A stretch of 64,000 bases of DNA from Orychophragmus violaceus (GCA_030180135.1 CM058234.1:1488001-1552000); one strand, 5' to 3'; positions 31,621 through 43,157 are shown, counted from the first letter of the stretch. The notes: generated by a model not told the origin, from the letters alone. Translations and numbers: made by a program.

Positions 31621-34119
31621 ACTTATCCTACAGCTACAGTCCGTGACTCGTGCTTAGGTCTAAGGAGTGGCTTCGTTAATAGACTAGCAACGTTCTCATT
31701 CATTGAAACTTGCTGATCTACTTAACATCTCTGTCATTTATCTCATGGAATAGGTTATACCTACCCTCAAAGTGTTTGGATCTTTGATGTGCAGCTAGTC
31801 TCATCTATGCTGGGAATCACATCAAGTTCAGTGATGAACTTTTCTTTCCAAACAACATCTTTCGCCGCTTCCCAAGCTGCGAAACATTCAGCTTAAGTCA
31901 TGGAGTCAGCAACAGTGCCGTGCACCGCCATACAAACACAAGATATAACCGGACTGTGACCGGAAATCATCTTTGTCTGTTGAAAACTTGCCTTTCATAC
32001 TCTATCGACTTGTAGCACCTCACTTTCTTCGTAATTCAAGAATTTTCCTTAGTATTCCTCAAATACTTTAGGATATTCTTTACGGTAATCCAGTGATTCT
32101 TTGCTGGATTTGACTGGTCTTTACTTGTCTTGCTTAACTTTAAAGCAACATCAAAACAAGTACGTGTCATGGCATACATGATAGATCCAATTGCCGACGC
32201 ATATAGAATCTCATCCATGCATTTAAGCTCAGCAGTTATCGTGGGAAACTGTATCTTGCTTAACATAATGCCATGTGACATTGGCATAAAACCCTTCTTG
32301 GAATGCTGAAAACGTGTAGGACTTTGTCAATTTAAGAATCCTGACTTTGTCCTACCAGCTCTTTTGGATCTCTATCTTTAGATCCAAAATCCAAGAACTA
32401 CGTGGCTTTACCCATGTCAATCATAAAACCAACTCCCAAGCCAGTCCTTTACCGACTGCAGCATTGGGACGTTATTTCCGAGAATCAGTATGTCTTTGAC
32501 ATACAATATGAGAAATGCAATATCGCTCCCATTTATCTATTAGTAAACGCACAGTTCCATTTCGTTCCTGTTCAAGTCAAAACCTTGACTACTTCAACAG
32601 AACGAAGATTCCAACTCCGATATGTTTGCTTCCATCCATGAATGGATCGATGAAGCCAACTTACACAAAATGTAATTCTTCGGAGTCCGGGCTCACTTTC
32701 GCTTCTTTGAATTTCGCAGATTCGTCGCTTTCAATGATCATCAGATCATGCGAACTTTCAATGATCATCAGGTTCAACTAATGACGAGAAATCACTCTCG
32801 TATTAGTGACTGATTCTTTCATATCTGCGAACTTCAGGCTCCACAGGTGTAGATTCTACAGAAATCTGTAAATCCATCTGTTGCTCTCCCTCAACACGTT
32901 GAGCAGCCTCCTGTATTTCTCGAATTTCTTCGAGTTATACTTTTACTCCCACTGTTCTTCTTGGAAAGTAACTCCCCTTCTTAGAAAACAGAATGGACGT
33001 AAAAGTAACAAGCCTTGGTTTCCCTAGGACAACCAGTGAAGTGGCACAATTACAAATATTCAGTAAAGACAAATTTGGATCGATTCCAATCCACATTTAC
33101 GTGGTGTCTTTCAACTGATATTTGTATGGAACTATTTCAGCGTAAACTTAGATATTTCTAGAGCGTTATTCTTAAAATATCATGGAAGATTCGTGTGACT
33201 CATCTTTAATCATTTCTTATAAGATCTGATTCTTTCTCACAAAAATACCTTAAGTTTTTCAGGAGAATTGAGCTGTGAAACGACTTCACACTCATTCAGA
33301 TGATCACACCATTAATGACTCAAGTATTCTCACTCGTGATCTAATCCAGAGTCTTAATACTTCTGTCATTCAGATTCTATACCTCATTCTGGAACTCTTT
33401 CGACCATGTCAAAGAATTCCGACTGGTGTCTCATCAAATGAACACAGTCTTACTCACTGAAGTAATCAGTAGAGACAATGAAGTACAGGAAATTTTTCTC
33501 TGGCATTACTGCTCATCGGACCACATACATGAGTATGTTCAATCTCCAACAAGCCTTTGGGCCTTTCTCTAGCTCGGCTAAGATGGGCCCTTTGTCTTTA
33601 GGTCTAGTAAGCAGAATTCAAGTCTCATAAGATATCCGATCAAATGAGCCCAAAAGTCCATAACTATGGGGTTTCTGAATCCGACTTACTCTATGTGACC
33701 AAGACATTTATGCCAAGAAAAATCAGGTTTAATTCATCAGATTTAAACCATTTCGGTATTTATGTTACATTTAGGCACTCTTTGGTTTAAGATATAAAAC
33801 CCATTCCTTGAATAGGGTGCTACAATTAATATTTCATTAAGATCAAAAGAACCAAAAACTTGTCGTTTATCAAAATGAAAAACATTCAAATTCTTACAAG
33901 AAAATGAAAGACAACTCTGCTCAAAGCAGGTATATTGTAGCAATTACTTAATACAAAACCAAGCCTCGAAGGCATCTACAAGTGAAAACCCTACGGCTGA
34001 GGCAGCATCCATAGCTCCTTCCAGACATGCAGTTCCATTTGTCCTTCCTTCAACGTTCTACTGTTGCTTAGGCTCTGCATATTATCACAAATATCAGTGC
34101 CACAACCAGTATCCTCTAC
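31621..34119 (-). pseudogene. Decayed copia pol region
   Basis: Scattered minus-strand remains of RNase H, RT, integrase and protease coding DNA. The clearest is 32036-32287, matching the RT segment that reads SAIGSVMYAMICTRPDVAYAL in the complete copia. Many stops, frame changes and small deletions. Some lengths are clearly compressed relative to the complete element. Confidence 0.85.
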
Positions 34120-35010
34120 CTATAAGGTAGAACTTGAAGTAATAACATGAATACCTGAGGAAGTAGTCTCATACATCGACTTCAACTCCTCATCATCTTC
34201 CATGAATTTAATGCAATCTCTCTTCCAATGCCCAGTCTCTTTACAGTAGCAGCACTTACCAACGTAAGAGGTATCTGACTCGGGCTCAGAAGACACACAC
34301 TTGCCATGATTTAAAATCTGGACAACTTTGTCTTCACCCTTGTCAGCATTAGGTTTAGTAAACCTACCCTTCTCATTCATGAGATTGTTCAGGGTACTCT
34401 TCACGTTTGGCTCAACTGTCTTGAGCATATCATGCAGTTCAGTCAGCGTCTTCGTTAAGCCTTTCTTGATATAGTTCCTTCTGAACTTATCATAGCTTGA
34501 CGGCAGTGACTGCAAAATGATTTCAGTTGCCAATTCTTGGCTAACTGGATAATCCAGTTTCCTCAGGTTATCAATGTAACCCATCATTTTACTGACATGA
34601 GGACTCACTGGATGATCATCTGGTAGCTTGCAGCTAGTGAGAGACTTAACCAACTGGTATCTCTCCACTCTTATCTGCTCCTGAAATTTCAATTTCAGGC
34701 TGCTGATCATCTCTATTGGCGACTCCATGTTCTCATATTGCTTCCGCAAGTCTGAGTCCATGGTAGCCAATATCAGACCACGCACATCTACCGCATCATT
34801 ATAATGCTTATTCCAAGCATCATATACTGCATGGGAGGCATTGGACCCGATCCTCACAGGGAGAGCTCTCTCAAGAACATAGTCCTTTCTCTCCTGCCTG
34901 AGGACTAGCCTCAGGTTCCGCGACCAAGTCAAGAAATTTGATCCGTTCAGCTTGTCCATCTCAAGGACAGACCGGATCGAGAAAGTGTTTTGATTGTTTG
35001 TGCTAGTCAT
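34120..35010 (-). CDS. Copia Gag with zinc knuckle, intact gag-only ORF
   Basis: About 296 residues from the ATG at 35010 (MTSTNNQNTFSIRSVLEMDK), aligned with the start of the complete copia polyprotein; the frame also opens upstream to 35091. It has NFLTWSRNLRLVLRQERKDY, the conserved ILQSLPSSYDKF helix and a knuckle CCYCKETGHWKRDC. It stops soon after, just where the protease should start. Gag stays open over nearly 900 nt while pol has many stops. This suggests the Gag frame has been kept for longer than pol, or that decay of pol was faster by deletion. Confidence 0.85.
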   Translation of the reverse strand: MTSTNNQNTFSIRSVLEMDKLNGSNFLTWSRNLRLVLRQERKDYVLERALPVRIGSNASHAVYDAWNKHYNDAVDVRGLILATMDSDLRKQYENMESPIEMISSLKLKFQEQIRVERYQLVKSLTSCKLPDDHPVSPHVSKMMGYIDNLRKLDYPVSQELATEIILQSLPSSYDKFRRNYIKKGLTKTLTELHDMLKTVEPNVKSTLNNLMNEKGRFTKPNADKGEDKVVQILNHGKCVSSEPESDTSYVGKCCYCKETGHWKRDCIKFMEDDEELKSMYETTSSGIHVITSSSTL

Positions 35011-36698
35011 AACTGAAATATAAGATAAAAGGATTTTAGTTAATATGTTCAATATGATTAATCTCGTATTATACTTAATATGATTAATCACGCATTATAT
35101 TCAATAACTACAGTTACCCTCAATAGAATATAATGATTCCAAGATCCACATATAACTAAGATTAAAGTGGGCCACTGGCCGTCACCCAACCTTAGCTTAT
35201 ATCGGTAAGCCCTATCTCGGCTAATTATATCCGTGATATAACTCTTGGTTGTGAATCTGGGCCCGAGGCCCAATCCACTCTGATGTCTCAAGGCCCGGGA
35301 CTCCCGATGGCCTAGTCAAGAAAACCAGACTATACAGTCATGTAATCATTAATGTCTGGGACTCCCAATGACATTTATGAATCACAAACCGTCTTACCCA
35401 CGCAAAAGCAGACACCCTCACACTGTAAGGCCATGAATACAATTGAATGGGCTTCGACAGCTGACATAGCCTGGACAAGACATCCAACGCTTGATATTAT
35501 TTGAGGTTCGTAGGTTTGTTTTAAAAAATCATTCCCAATATAGAAGATTACTATTTTGGGAAACTTTCCATTTTGGAAACCTACTATTTTGGAAACTTTC
35601 TAAAATTGGAAACTTTCTAAAATCGGAAACTTTCTAACTTTAGAAATTTCTTGAAATCCAAAACATGCAAATTCAGAAACTTCTATTTTAAGAAACTTTC
35701 TAATTTCAAAATTTCGGAAACTTTAATTTAAAATCGATTTATAATTTTATAAAATAAATTTTAAAATCTGAAGAAAGACTCAAATAATTGGCCCAATTGT
35801 TTTAACTTCTTGGCCCGAGGCCCAAGAATTGGTCTATGTCCAAGACATAACCCAATTGTCCAATTAAATGACATAACCGGTCTGGTTCATTAAAATTGGT
35901 CTAACCAAATTTTAATTACTACGATGACCACAATTGTCAACCGGTTATTTACTAAACCGGATTTTCTCAATTTATTTGGTCCAACCAAATCAAATTAGAA
36001 AATCCTGGTTTAGGCACTAAATCCAATAATTATTTCGACATTGGATTTCTTATCCCGGTTTAACCAGACTTAATAAAATTATTAAATCTGTTTATTAAAC
36101 CGTGACGTTGATTTTAATCAAGTTTTTTAAACCGAACCTTAAACCGATCCGAACCATCACACGCAAGACCCTAACCGGTCGGGATCGTCGCAGCCGAAAA
36201 CATCACGTGATGCAAGCATCACGCGATCGTACGGACGGCGTGGGACGATCGACGTTCGGGTCGTTGCTCGGCCTCGGTCACGCGGGACAGTCCTGGCCGA
36301 GATGCGATCGGGACGGAGTGGCTGGTCGAGAGCGAGAGAGACGGGACGATCGACGAGCACAAGTCGTGCGATCATGACGCGATCGCTGTCGATCGGTCGA
36401 CTCATCTCTCGCGGTCGGTCGGGACGTGAACGGGTTCGATCCATGCGATCGTGCCGATCGGATCCTTGCGATCGATCTCGGCCGATCCATGCGATCGTGC
36501 TTGCGCCATCTCGACGACCGTTCCAACTGGCCAACGCAATCCAAATCATATAGTTTGGGTTTTGCGATTTCATTAGTTTAGGTTTTCAATTCTTGTTGCT
36601 TAAGTGATTTCTCTTATCAGTAGATTGATTCAAAAACACTTTTAAACAAGAAAAACAGTCCTAAACATGAATCTAAACAAGAAAAACCAGAACCAAAG
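35011..36698 (-). other. Leader of non-autonomous copia
   Basis: Non-coding, closely similar to the leader of the complete copia over about 35040-36130. The part next to the 5' LTR (36170-36520) is a GC-rich gcgatcg/cgatcgt-rich repeat, differing from the TCGATCGAT repeat of the complete copia. Frames on both strands there reflect low-complexity DNA. Confidence 0.75.
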
Positions 36699-36710
36699 GC
36701 TCTGATACCA
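36699..36710 (-). other. Primer-binding site of non-autonomous copia
   Basis: TGGTATCAGAGC in element orientation, one base inside the 5' LTR. Confidence 0.9.
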
Positions 36711-36711
36711 C

Positions 36712-37350
36712 TGAAGGAATGTTTAGGTGTTAATCCAGATTCAATTCTCAGATTCAACAGTCCTAAACATGCAGATCTAGGTTCTCTTGAATAGAAACAA
36801 TAATGGATCTCACCTTATACCTGTTTATGCAGCGGAAAGAGAAGGTATGGTCAGAGATCAGAGAGCCACCAAGTGATAACTCCTCCAGAGGTTCACACAC
36901 GCACACCAAGCAGGAAGAAGGCTGCTAGACCAAGGGAGAGGAGGCGCAGAGAGAGAGGAGGGAGGCGCCAATGAGCTGAGAAAATTAGAGAGCTTTAGGT
37001 CAAGTTTTATTCATTAAAACTCCCTTTAGTTCTCATGGGCTTTTGGGCCCAATTCTCAGTTCTGATTAAATCCCATGGATTTAATCAGGCCCTTTATTCT
37101 CTCTAAGTACAGTAAATGCCTGGCACTTTTACCGTACTTCTGCTAAACCTTTCTTTCGTATTTTCCCGTTAGCTTAGGCGTGTGACCCATATGGGATCAT
37201 ATAATAAAGGCAATAAGTCCAAGACTTATAGATCATGAGCGGACTCTAGCAAGCCATCATGACCCCCAGTATTATATGACTTATGTCTGATCATTGACAT
37301 ACTCTTACTTTCTAGAGACAGTACCGAGATTACTGGACACAATTCCAACA
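36712..37350 (-). repeat. 5' LTR of non-autonomous copia
   Basis: 639 bp. Two visible differences from 30111-30749: cgtattttcccg versus cgtatttttccg, and catatggg versus catatagg. Confidence 0.92.
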
Positions 37351-37355
37351 CCCAC

Positions 37356-38041
37356 ACACTGACGACACCCCAGGATCGTCGACTGCAAGGCCACCGTCGC
37401 AAGAGCTTCCCCGGGAAGTGCCCCGGCCATTCCAGGTGGCAGGGATGAGCGTGCAGGACTACGTGGAGTTGTTCATATGGAGGTCTGGATGCGTCCACCC
37501 GCGATCACCGACTCACATGATGGACCTGTTCATGGACGGGTTGCTACCGGAGATACGAGAGGGGATGACAGATGGCAGGGAGTATGGGGAGTACCGTTTG
37601 TTGATGATGGCCGCCCGCTACGCTGAAGCGGTGCAGATGAACCAGAGAGATCCGGTTTTCAGGCAGAGGACCAGGGAGAGGCTACAGAGGGATGAGCTCA
37701 TGAGGCAGCAAGTGAGAGCAGAGCAACAAAGGCGTTGGGATGAGGAGCAGAGGATTAGACAGGAGCAGGATGCCAGGGACTACACCTGGTTGGATGAGCA
37801 GAGGACTGCCCGAGAGCGGGCCCAGGAGGGGATGGATGAGCAGCAGAGCGCATGGGATCAGACTCAGAGGCAGCAGCACCAGGCAGCACCAGTTCAGGAG
37901 CAGGCAGCAGCACCTCCTGTGATCATCATCTCAGATTCAGAGCCAGAGTCGGACCCTGAGGAGTATGATAGCGAGGAAGGACTGGTGTACCGAGGAGACA
38001 TCGATCTTGAGCTACGGACCCCGGGATCGTCAAGTGGCTAG
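37356..38041 (+). CDS. Gag-like protein of non-autonomous element, 3' part with acidic SIM-like tail
   Basis: Continues the frame of 29693-30110. It has a Gag-core-like helical segment (MSVQDYVELFIWRSGCVHP, then LFMDGLLPEIREGMTDG and MMAARYAEAVQM), followed by a Glu/Gln/Arg-rich, probably coiled-coil region of about 90 residues. It ends in a hydrophobic-acidic motif, PVIIISDSEPESDPEEYDSE, resembling a phospho-type SUMO-interaction motif. There is no zinc knuckle and no protease. The stop is at 38039-38041, about 300 bp before the 3' LTR. Function beyond a packaging or capsid role is inference. Confidence 0.8.
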
Positions 38042-38324
38042 AGTTGGGGGGCCTTAGAGATTTGTGTGGGGTGGGGCTTAGTGATTCTTTTAGGGTTGGG
38101 TTTTATTTAGTAGAGTTTCGAGGCTTTCGCGTGTGTTTTGCTTCCGTTTTCCCTTCTTCAAACTATATAGCCCCATTTCCATTATATTTATTCTTTCGTT
38201 TTATCGTGCCTCCCGAGCGGACTTTCCTTGGTGCCAATCCTCAAACCCAGAAAAAGGACAGTGCCTTGAGTTTAGAGGAGTGCGGGAAAACCACGCACCT
38301 CAGAATTCGGGACGAATTCTTTTT

Positions 38325-38333
38325 AAGGGGGGG
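38325..38333 (+). other. Polypurine tract of Gag-only element
   Basis: aaggggggg, five bases before the 3' LTR. Confidence 0.8.
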
Positions 38334-38338
38334 ATAAT

Positions 38339-40133
38339 TGTAAGGGCCCTCGCCCAGCCCATTTAAAAATCCCCAAAAAGAAGGAAGGAAAGCCCAAAAG
38401 CCCAAGCCCATTAGCCAAAACCCTAGGGCTTCCCTTCCCCCAGCTATAAATACAGCCTCCTCCTCCCTAAAATCCCATCTCTTCTTCTCCCGGCGAAGCC
38501 CTGTCGAGTTTGTGAGCCAACCACGGTGGACAAAAGCCCTATTTTCGAGATCCCATCGTTCCAAAGCACCAGGTAACTTCCGAGATTCCAGATCTGAGTT
38601 TTACACTGCCAAAAACACGTTTTTATCCCGTAACTCCAAAAATACCCCGAATCCCGAGAAACCGAGCATGCCACCGTGACCGCCACGACGAGACGAAGCC
38701 GGAGCCGCCGAGACGAGCCCCACGCGCCGCCGCACGCGCCCCCACGCGCCGCCACTCGCCGGAGGGGTCTCGGGCGCGTGAGATCCACGCGCGCCGGAGG
38801 GTCCACGCGCCGGAGTCCCACGCGCCGCCGCCGGAGCCCCACGCGCCGCCGCCGGAGCCCCACGCGCCTCCGCCGCCGTCACCGGAGCCGTCGCCGGAGA
38901 ACCGCTGGAGCGCCGCCGCCCGCCGCCGCCGCCGTTGACCGCCGGAGCGCCGCCGTTGACCGCCGTCCGCCACCGCCGTTGACCGCCGTGGGTTGACCGT
39001 TGACCGCCGGTTCGGTTCGCCGGTTGGTCCGGTTCAATTCGATCCGGTTTACTCTAATTTCAATTTCAATTTCCTTCCGGTTTAGCTGGTCCAATTAGGT
39101 TCCGGTTCAATTCAATTTCCAATTCCAATTCCTGGTTTAGTTGGTTAGTCTGGTTTATGATTTGGGCCAGTTATGGCAAATGGGCCTGGATCAGTCTGGG
39201 TTTGGGTCTGGGCCTGGGTTGACTTTGACCAGACCGTTGACTTTCAGTCAACCGAACTTCAGTAGGCCATAACTTGACCGTCCTAAACCCGATTCGAACG
39301 AAACGAAAGCCTATCTCACTTGAATTTTCGTCCTTTTTTCAGAAACGATGTCCGTTCGGACCAATGGGGTTGCTAAATTACCGTTCTGCCCTCTTATTTG
39401 GCTAAGGTGAGGAAAACTGCCGTTTATCTCCCTTACTCTATTCCAATTCCGGACGATAGTCCTAGGTTAATCGCGTCTTTCCTAGGTAGAGTAGATTAGT
39501 AATGTGCACTATGTGATTGATTGTGGAACGTAGAACTGCTAGGATATCGCTGAGCCTGAAAACGTTGATTGTGTGTGATGGATATGATTGGTAGTTGTGG
39601 TAGGGCCCCCGAAAGGGTGTTGTGTGGCAGGGGCATATACATTGCCGGGGTATGCGTCCCTTGAGAAGGCGTCGGGGGTCTGACGAGCCCCCAAAGAAGG
39701 ATATGAGAAGGGTATGAGAAGGATTGTGTGGGCCTACGGGTCGAAGGAAGGGGCCCATGAGTGCGAAGGCACGAGTGGGTGTAGATTGTGTGATGAAGCC
39801 TTCGGGCCTGTTTGCAAGGTGTTATTAGCGTAGGACTTGTGATTCGCAGTTGTGTAGTTTAAGCGGGATCGCGGACTCCTTAAGTCCGACCTCACTGAGT
39901 GATTTTGTTTGAAACAATTACTCAGGCCTCCTTTTCCTTTTCCCCTATCCCCGTTTTTCTTGCAGGTCCGTATGCGGGATTGATACAGTCGAGTGACATC
40001 ATTGGTGATCTTTAACACGAAGGAGGCGCCTGGGACCTGGGACAAGTTGAGTCGGCGCCCCGGTTGGACCGAATCCGGTTCAACGGGCGTCCTAACGCCG
40101 CGTCTCCGATTATGCCGGGAGGCGGGTGTTACA
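38339..40133 (+). repeat. 3' LTR of Gag-only element
   Basis: 1,795 bp, partner of 27715-29485, with an extra CCGCCG-type unit in the GC-rich block and several substitutions. Followed by AGGTT (40134-40138). Confidence 0.92.
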
Positions 40134-40138
40134 AGGTT

Positions 40139-41487
40139 CATCTCCCAAACTATAACTGAAACTAGGGTCACGTCATTCCTTTTTGTGATATTAGTTTATA
40201 TGGTTGAATAGATTGGTTTCTAAATGTATTGCTCCTATTTTTAATATATATTTTCAAATAGATTGCTTCCATTTTAATTACCCCATGTTTTTATTTAAAT
40301 TTTATTAAATTTTAGTGGTTGAATAGACTGATTTTCAAATGCATTACTTCCATTTTAGTTGTAACATGAATAGCAATAATTAATGTTCTGATTTTTAACC
40401 AAACCGAAGTAATTGAATCAAGCTAAACTAAGTTTTCCAGTAACGAATTATCTGAATAACCGATTAACCAAACCGATATGTCATCCGTAAGTCGTAACAA
40501 TCGAACCGACAGTCTTATCAATAACAACAGCTGGCCCAAAAGAAGAAAAAAAGCCAAAAAAAAACATGTTGACAAAAAATAAAAAACTAAACATAATTCA
40601 CTTTTACTCAAAATAATCTGATAAGACTAATTATTATGTTCTTTTTTTGATCAAATAATTATTTTGTTTTTATCTTATTTCACTTACAGTTAATTTCTAG
40701 ATATCTTTTGAATTTGTTTTTCTTTGACCGCTTCCATTTCAAGAAGCTAATTAATTACAAGTTGATTTTTTTATTTAAAGTAATTTCTATATATCTTTTC
40801 AATTTGTTTTCTTTAATTTTTTTTCCATGCCATTCCTTTTTGTGATATTTGGTTTATATGGTTGAATATATTGGTTCTAAATGTATTGTAAAATAACTCA
40901 AAGTATATGTATTACCCAAAATATAAAAAGAAAAACTACACAAACTACTAAAAATATTCGAAAGTATCATAACTAACTGAAACTATGTTAAACTTTGAGT
41001 TACTTCAGGTACTCATTCAGGTTCGATTCAGGTTCAGGTATTATCCGATATCCGGAATACTTTGACTTAAGTCCCATTCAAGTATTTTTAAAATTGGTTC
41101 GGATCGGAATCAGATTTTTTAAATCTGGTTCGAGTTCGGATTCGGGCTTTGTATCAAATGCCCAGCTCTATACATTATTTCTATTTTAATTATAGTCGAA
41201 ATCCATTTTAGTCAAAACAATATGTTGATGATAACAATGTTCTTATCATTTTTTCACTTTTAATTAACTTCTATATATCTTTTCAATATTTTTTTCTTTG
41301 ACTTGTCCAATCTAATTAACTATTAGTTGATTTTTTTCTTTTATTAATTTCTAAATATATTTACTATTTGTTTTTCTTTGACCTTTTCCATTTCAAGCAT
41401 CTAATTAATTACTAATTGAAATTTTGTTCCCCATTTATTTATAGTTTGTGAAACTTTTGTAGATAAAGATGTATACATCCAATTTCT
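40139..41487. repeat. DEFL spacer copy and truncated hAT-type MITE
   Basis: 40139-40885 is a DEFL 3' flank plus spacer, like 9700-10370. 40889-41170 carries the right half of the MITE family (ggttcgagttcgg..., ending atgcccagctcta), with its left end missing. 41200-41487 is the promoter-side flank of DEFL copy B. No gene seen. Confidence 0.65.
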
Positions 41488-41498
41488 TATATATATAT
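41488..41498 (+). promoter_or_regulatory. (TA)5 tract upstream of DEFL pseudogene B
   Basis: An 11-nt TA tract, 66 bp before the exon-1 ATG; the shortest of the type-I copies. Followed by gatacccacgaatgcaat, which is conserved. Confidence 0.5.
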
Positions 41499-41564
41499 GA
41501 TACCCACGAATGCAATACATTTACATCCATCACTCTTATTCTAAGATTTGTATTATCATCAAAG

Positions 41565-42370
41565 ATGACTAAAACCACCATTCTTGCAATCTTTTTGGCT
41601 GTCCTCGTTCTAGGTTTGCTTACGTTCTCCTTGTCATATATTTGATGCTTTTTTTTGTTCATCACATTTATATTTTATAACGAAAAGAATTGAGATGACA
41701 TATTTAGTATATATTAGGCCTGGACAAAAAATCTGGAACCGAAATATCGAACCGAACCCGAACCGAAAAAGAAAAATTGAAACCGAATCAGAACCGACAA
41801 AATATCCGAATGGGTCATAAACTTCTATATCCGAAGAACCGGAACTGAATCCGACAAAATACCCGAATGGGTACCCGAAACATCTGAACTAAAATTATAT
41901 ATCCAAAATATTAATTATATTTAGACTTAATATAAGATAATTATCTAAAATTATAATTATAAACCTAAATATATTGGTTAGTTTTAGACCAATCTAGTTA
42001 AACTATCCAAACTAAATGAAATATACAAAATTTCTTGCTATATTTCTCTAAATTTAACAAATTTTTTTCAAATTAACCAATTTTTATTATTGTTTTATGA
42101 TTTTCCGGGTACGCGGACTCGAATCGAACCCGAATGGAATCGAACCGAATCCGAACCGAAATTATAAAATATCCGAATGGGTTTTATATGCCTGGAACCG
42201 AAAATCCAAAAATCCGAACCGAACCAAAACGGATATCCGAACATCCATGCCTAGGATATATGTTGTAAACATGTATCAATAATAGGAGTGATGACGAAGG
42301 AGACGCAAGAACAAAAAGGTGTCATGACTATACTGGTGCTCCATTTTCTAAAAACTCGTTCGCCCTAATT
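41565..42370 (+). pseudogene. DEFL copy B (type I), pseudogene
   Basis: Exon 1 (41565-41613) is intact and encodes the same signal core as genes A and C. The intron (41614-42285) has grown through a 539-bp MITE. Exon 2 starts at 42286 with the usual beginning, but a one-base loss in the CAACAAAGG region shifts the frame. After about 75 bp the DEFL sequence gives way to unrelated DNA, so the cysteine-rich end is missing. The same lesions occur in copy E. Confidence 0.85.
41715..42253. mobile_element. hAT-type MITE in intron of DEFL copy B
   Basis: 539 bp, ends taggcctgga and tccatgccta (inverted). The flanking 8-bp duplication is GTATATAT (41707-41714) and GGATATAT (42254-42261), one mismatch. 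The body is rich in CCGAAC words. Same site as the MITE at 62368-62910 in copy E. Confidence 0.8.
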
Positions 42371-42600
42371 ATCTTATAGGCACGTTTTTCAAGACACGAC
42401 GCTGCGTTAGATCTGTAGTCTCATGGTCTCTCCGGCGGTCGGACTTTGATGCCGATGCCGATGCCAGTGCCGGAGAGGGTTGTTTATAGTTGTCTTTCGT
42501 TGGTGTAGGTGAGAGCCATTTCCGTTCTTCGCCGTAGATTTTCTATGGTGGTGTTCGTTTCTCTCCGGTGGCAAGATTTCAGTGGTTTTTGATCCCCTTT
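42371..42600. repeat. Module shared by DEFL copies B and E
   Basis: Sequence around aagacacgacgctgcgttag, ctccggcggtcggac and ctctccggtggcaagatttc recurs at 63590-63810. It replaces the end of DEFL exon 2 in both copies. It may be the 5' end of a non-LTR element; I could not confirm this. Confidence 0.6.
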
Positions 42601-43015
42601 TGTTATCTTCATGGTTGTTCTTCGCCACAGTTCTTGTTATCTTATCTCTTTTTTTTTTTGAATTTATCTCTTTTCGTTGGATCAAGCGAGAAGATAATTT
42701 AGCTGCAAACAATTCAGCAAAAGGTATTTTAGTCTCCCTTGTTGTAACGAACTAAGTTTAGTTCCAAAAAAAAATGATATTAACATATGCTTTTAAATAT
42801 TGATTATTAGGGATGGTGACGATGGAATCCCAAGCACTGAAATATTTTTTTTTTGTAAAAGCAAGCACTGAAATATTGTCATGAATCTATTAAAGGATCA
42901 GAAATTTGTGAAGAGAACAAGTGTCGCGCTGACTGTGAGAAACGGGAAAGACACCGAGGAGGGGAATGTCTTAGGAACAGAAATCTGCGACTGCATTTAT
43001 GATTGCAAAATTTGA
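42601..43015 (+). pseudogene. DEFL type-II remnant (gene D-like)
   Basis: A scrap of exon 1 (gttatcttcatggttgttct) lies near 42600. A full-length but damaged exon 2 runs from 42811 to 43015, matching gene D from ggtgacgatggaatcccaag to a closing gattgcaa. Inside, the words caagcactgaaatatt are duplicated around a T-rich insertion, which breaks the frame. Cys codons toward the end are partly kept. It lies between type-I copies B and C. Confidence 0.75.
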
Positions 43016-43157
43016 TTATAGTCAAAATCTGCAAGCATTTATGTCTAATTAACTACTAGTTGATTTTTCATAATTAATTTATAAATATCTTTACTATTTG
43101 TTTTTCTTTGGTCTTTTCCGTTTTAGGCATCTAATTAATTGCTAGTTGGTTCTCCCC

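Larger units (their letters stand above)
30111..37350 (-). mobile_element. Non-autonomous copia derivative with intact gag and ruined pol
   Basis: 7,240 bp on the minus strand. LTRs of 639 bp (30111-30749, 36712-37350) differ at two positions by eye. Target duplication is CCCAC (30106-30110 and 37351-37355). Gag and zinc knuckle are open, but protease to RNase H is broken into fragments. The leader, 3' untranslated region and half of each LTR closely resemble the complete copia at 15341-23156. Near-identical LTRs with decayed pol imply recent mobilisation by proteins from another element. Confidence 0.93.
27715..40133 (+). mobile_element. Long-LTR, Gag-only Ty3-like non-autonomous element, host of a nested copia
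   Basis: LTRs of about 1.77-1.80 kb (27715-29485, 38339-40133), target duplication AGGTT (27710-27714 and 40134-40138), iMet primer site and a purine tract. Without the nested element (30111-37350) the inner part is only about 1.6 kb. It holds one ORF with Gag-like features; no protease, RT or integrase is present. It lies in a DEFL 3' flank immediately beside the IPUT1-like pseudogene. The LTRs differ by many substitutions and small indels, so it is older than its copia passenger. Confidence 0.92.

Noticed and set aside
36102..36573. Arg/Asp/Ser-rich frames in the leader of the second copia
   Set aside because: A GATCG-rich low-complexity repeat keeps all frames open; no conserved motif is present.
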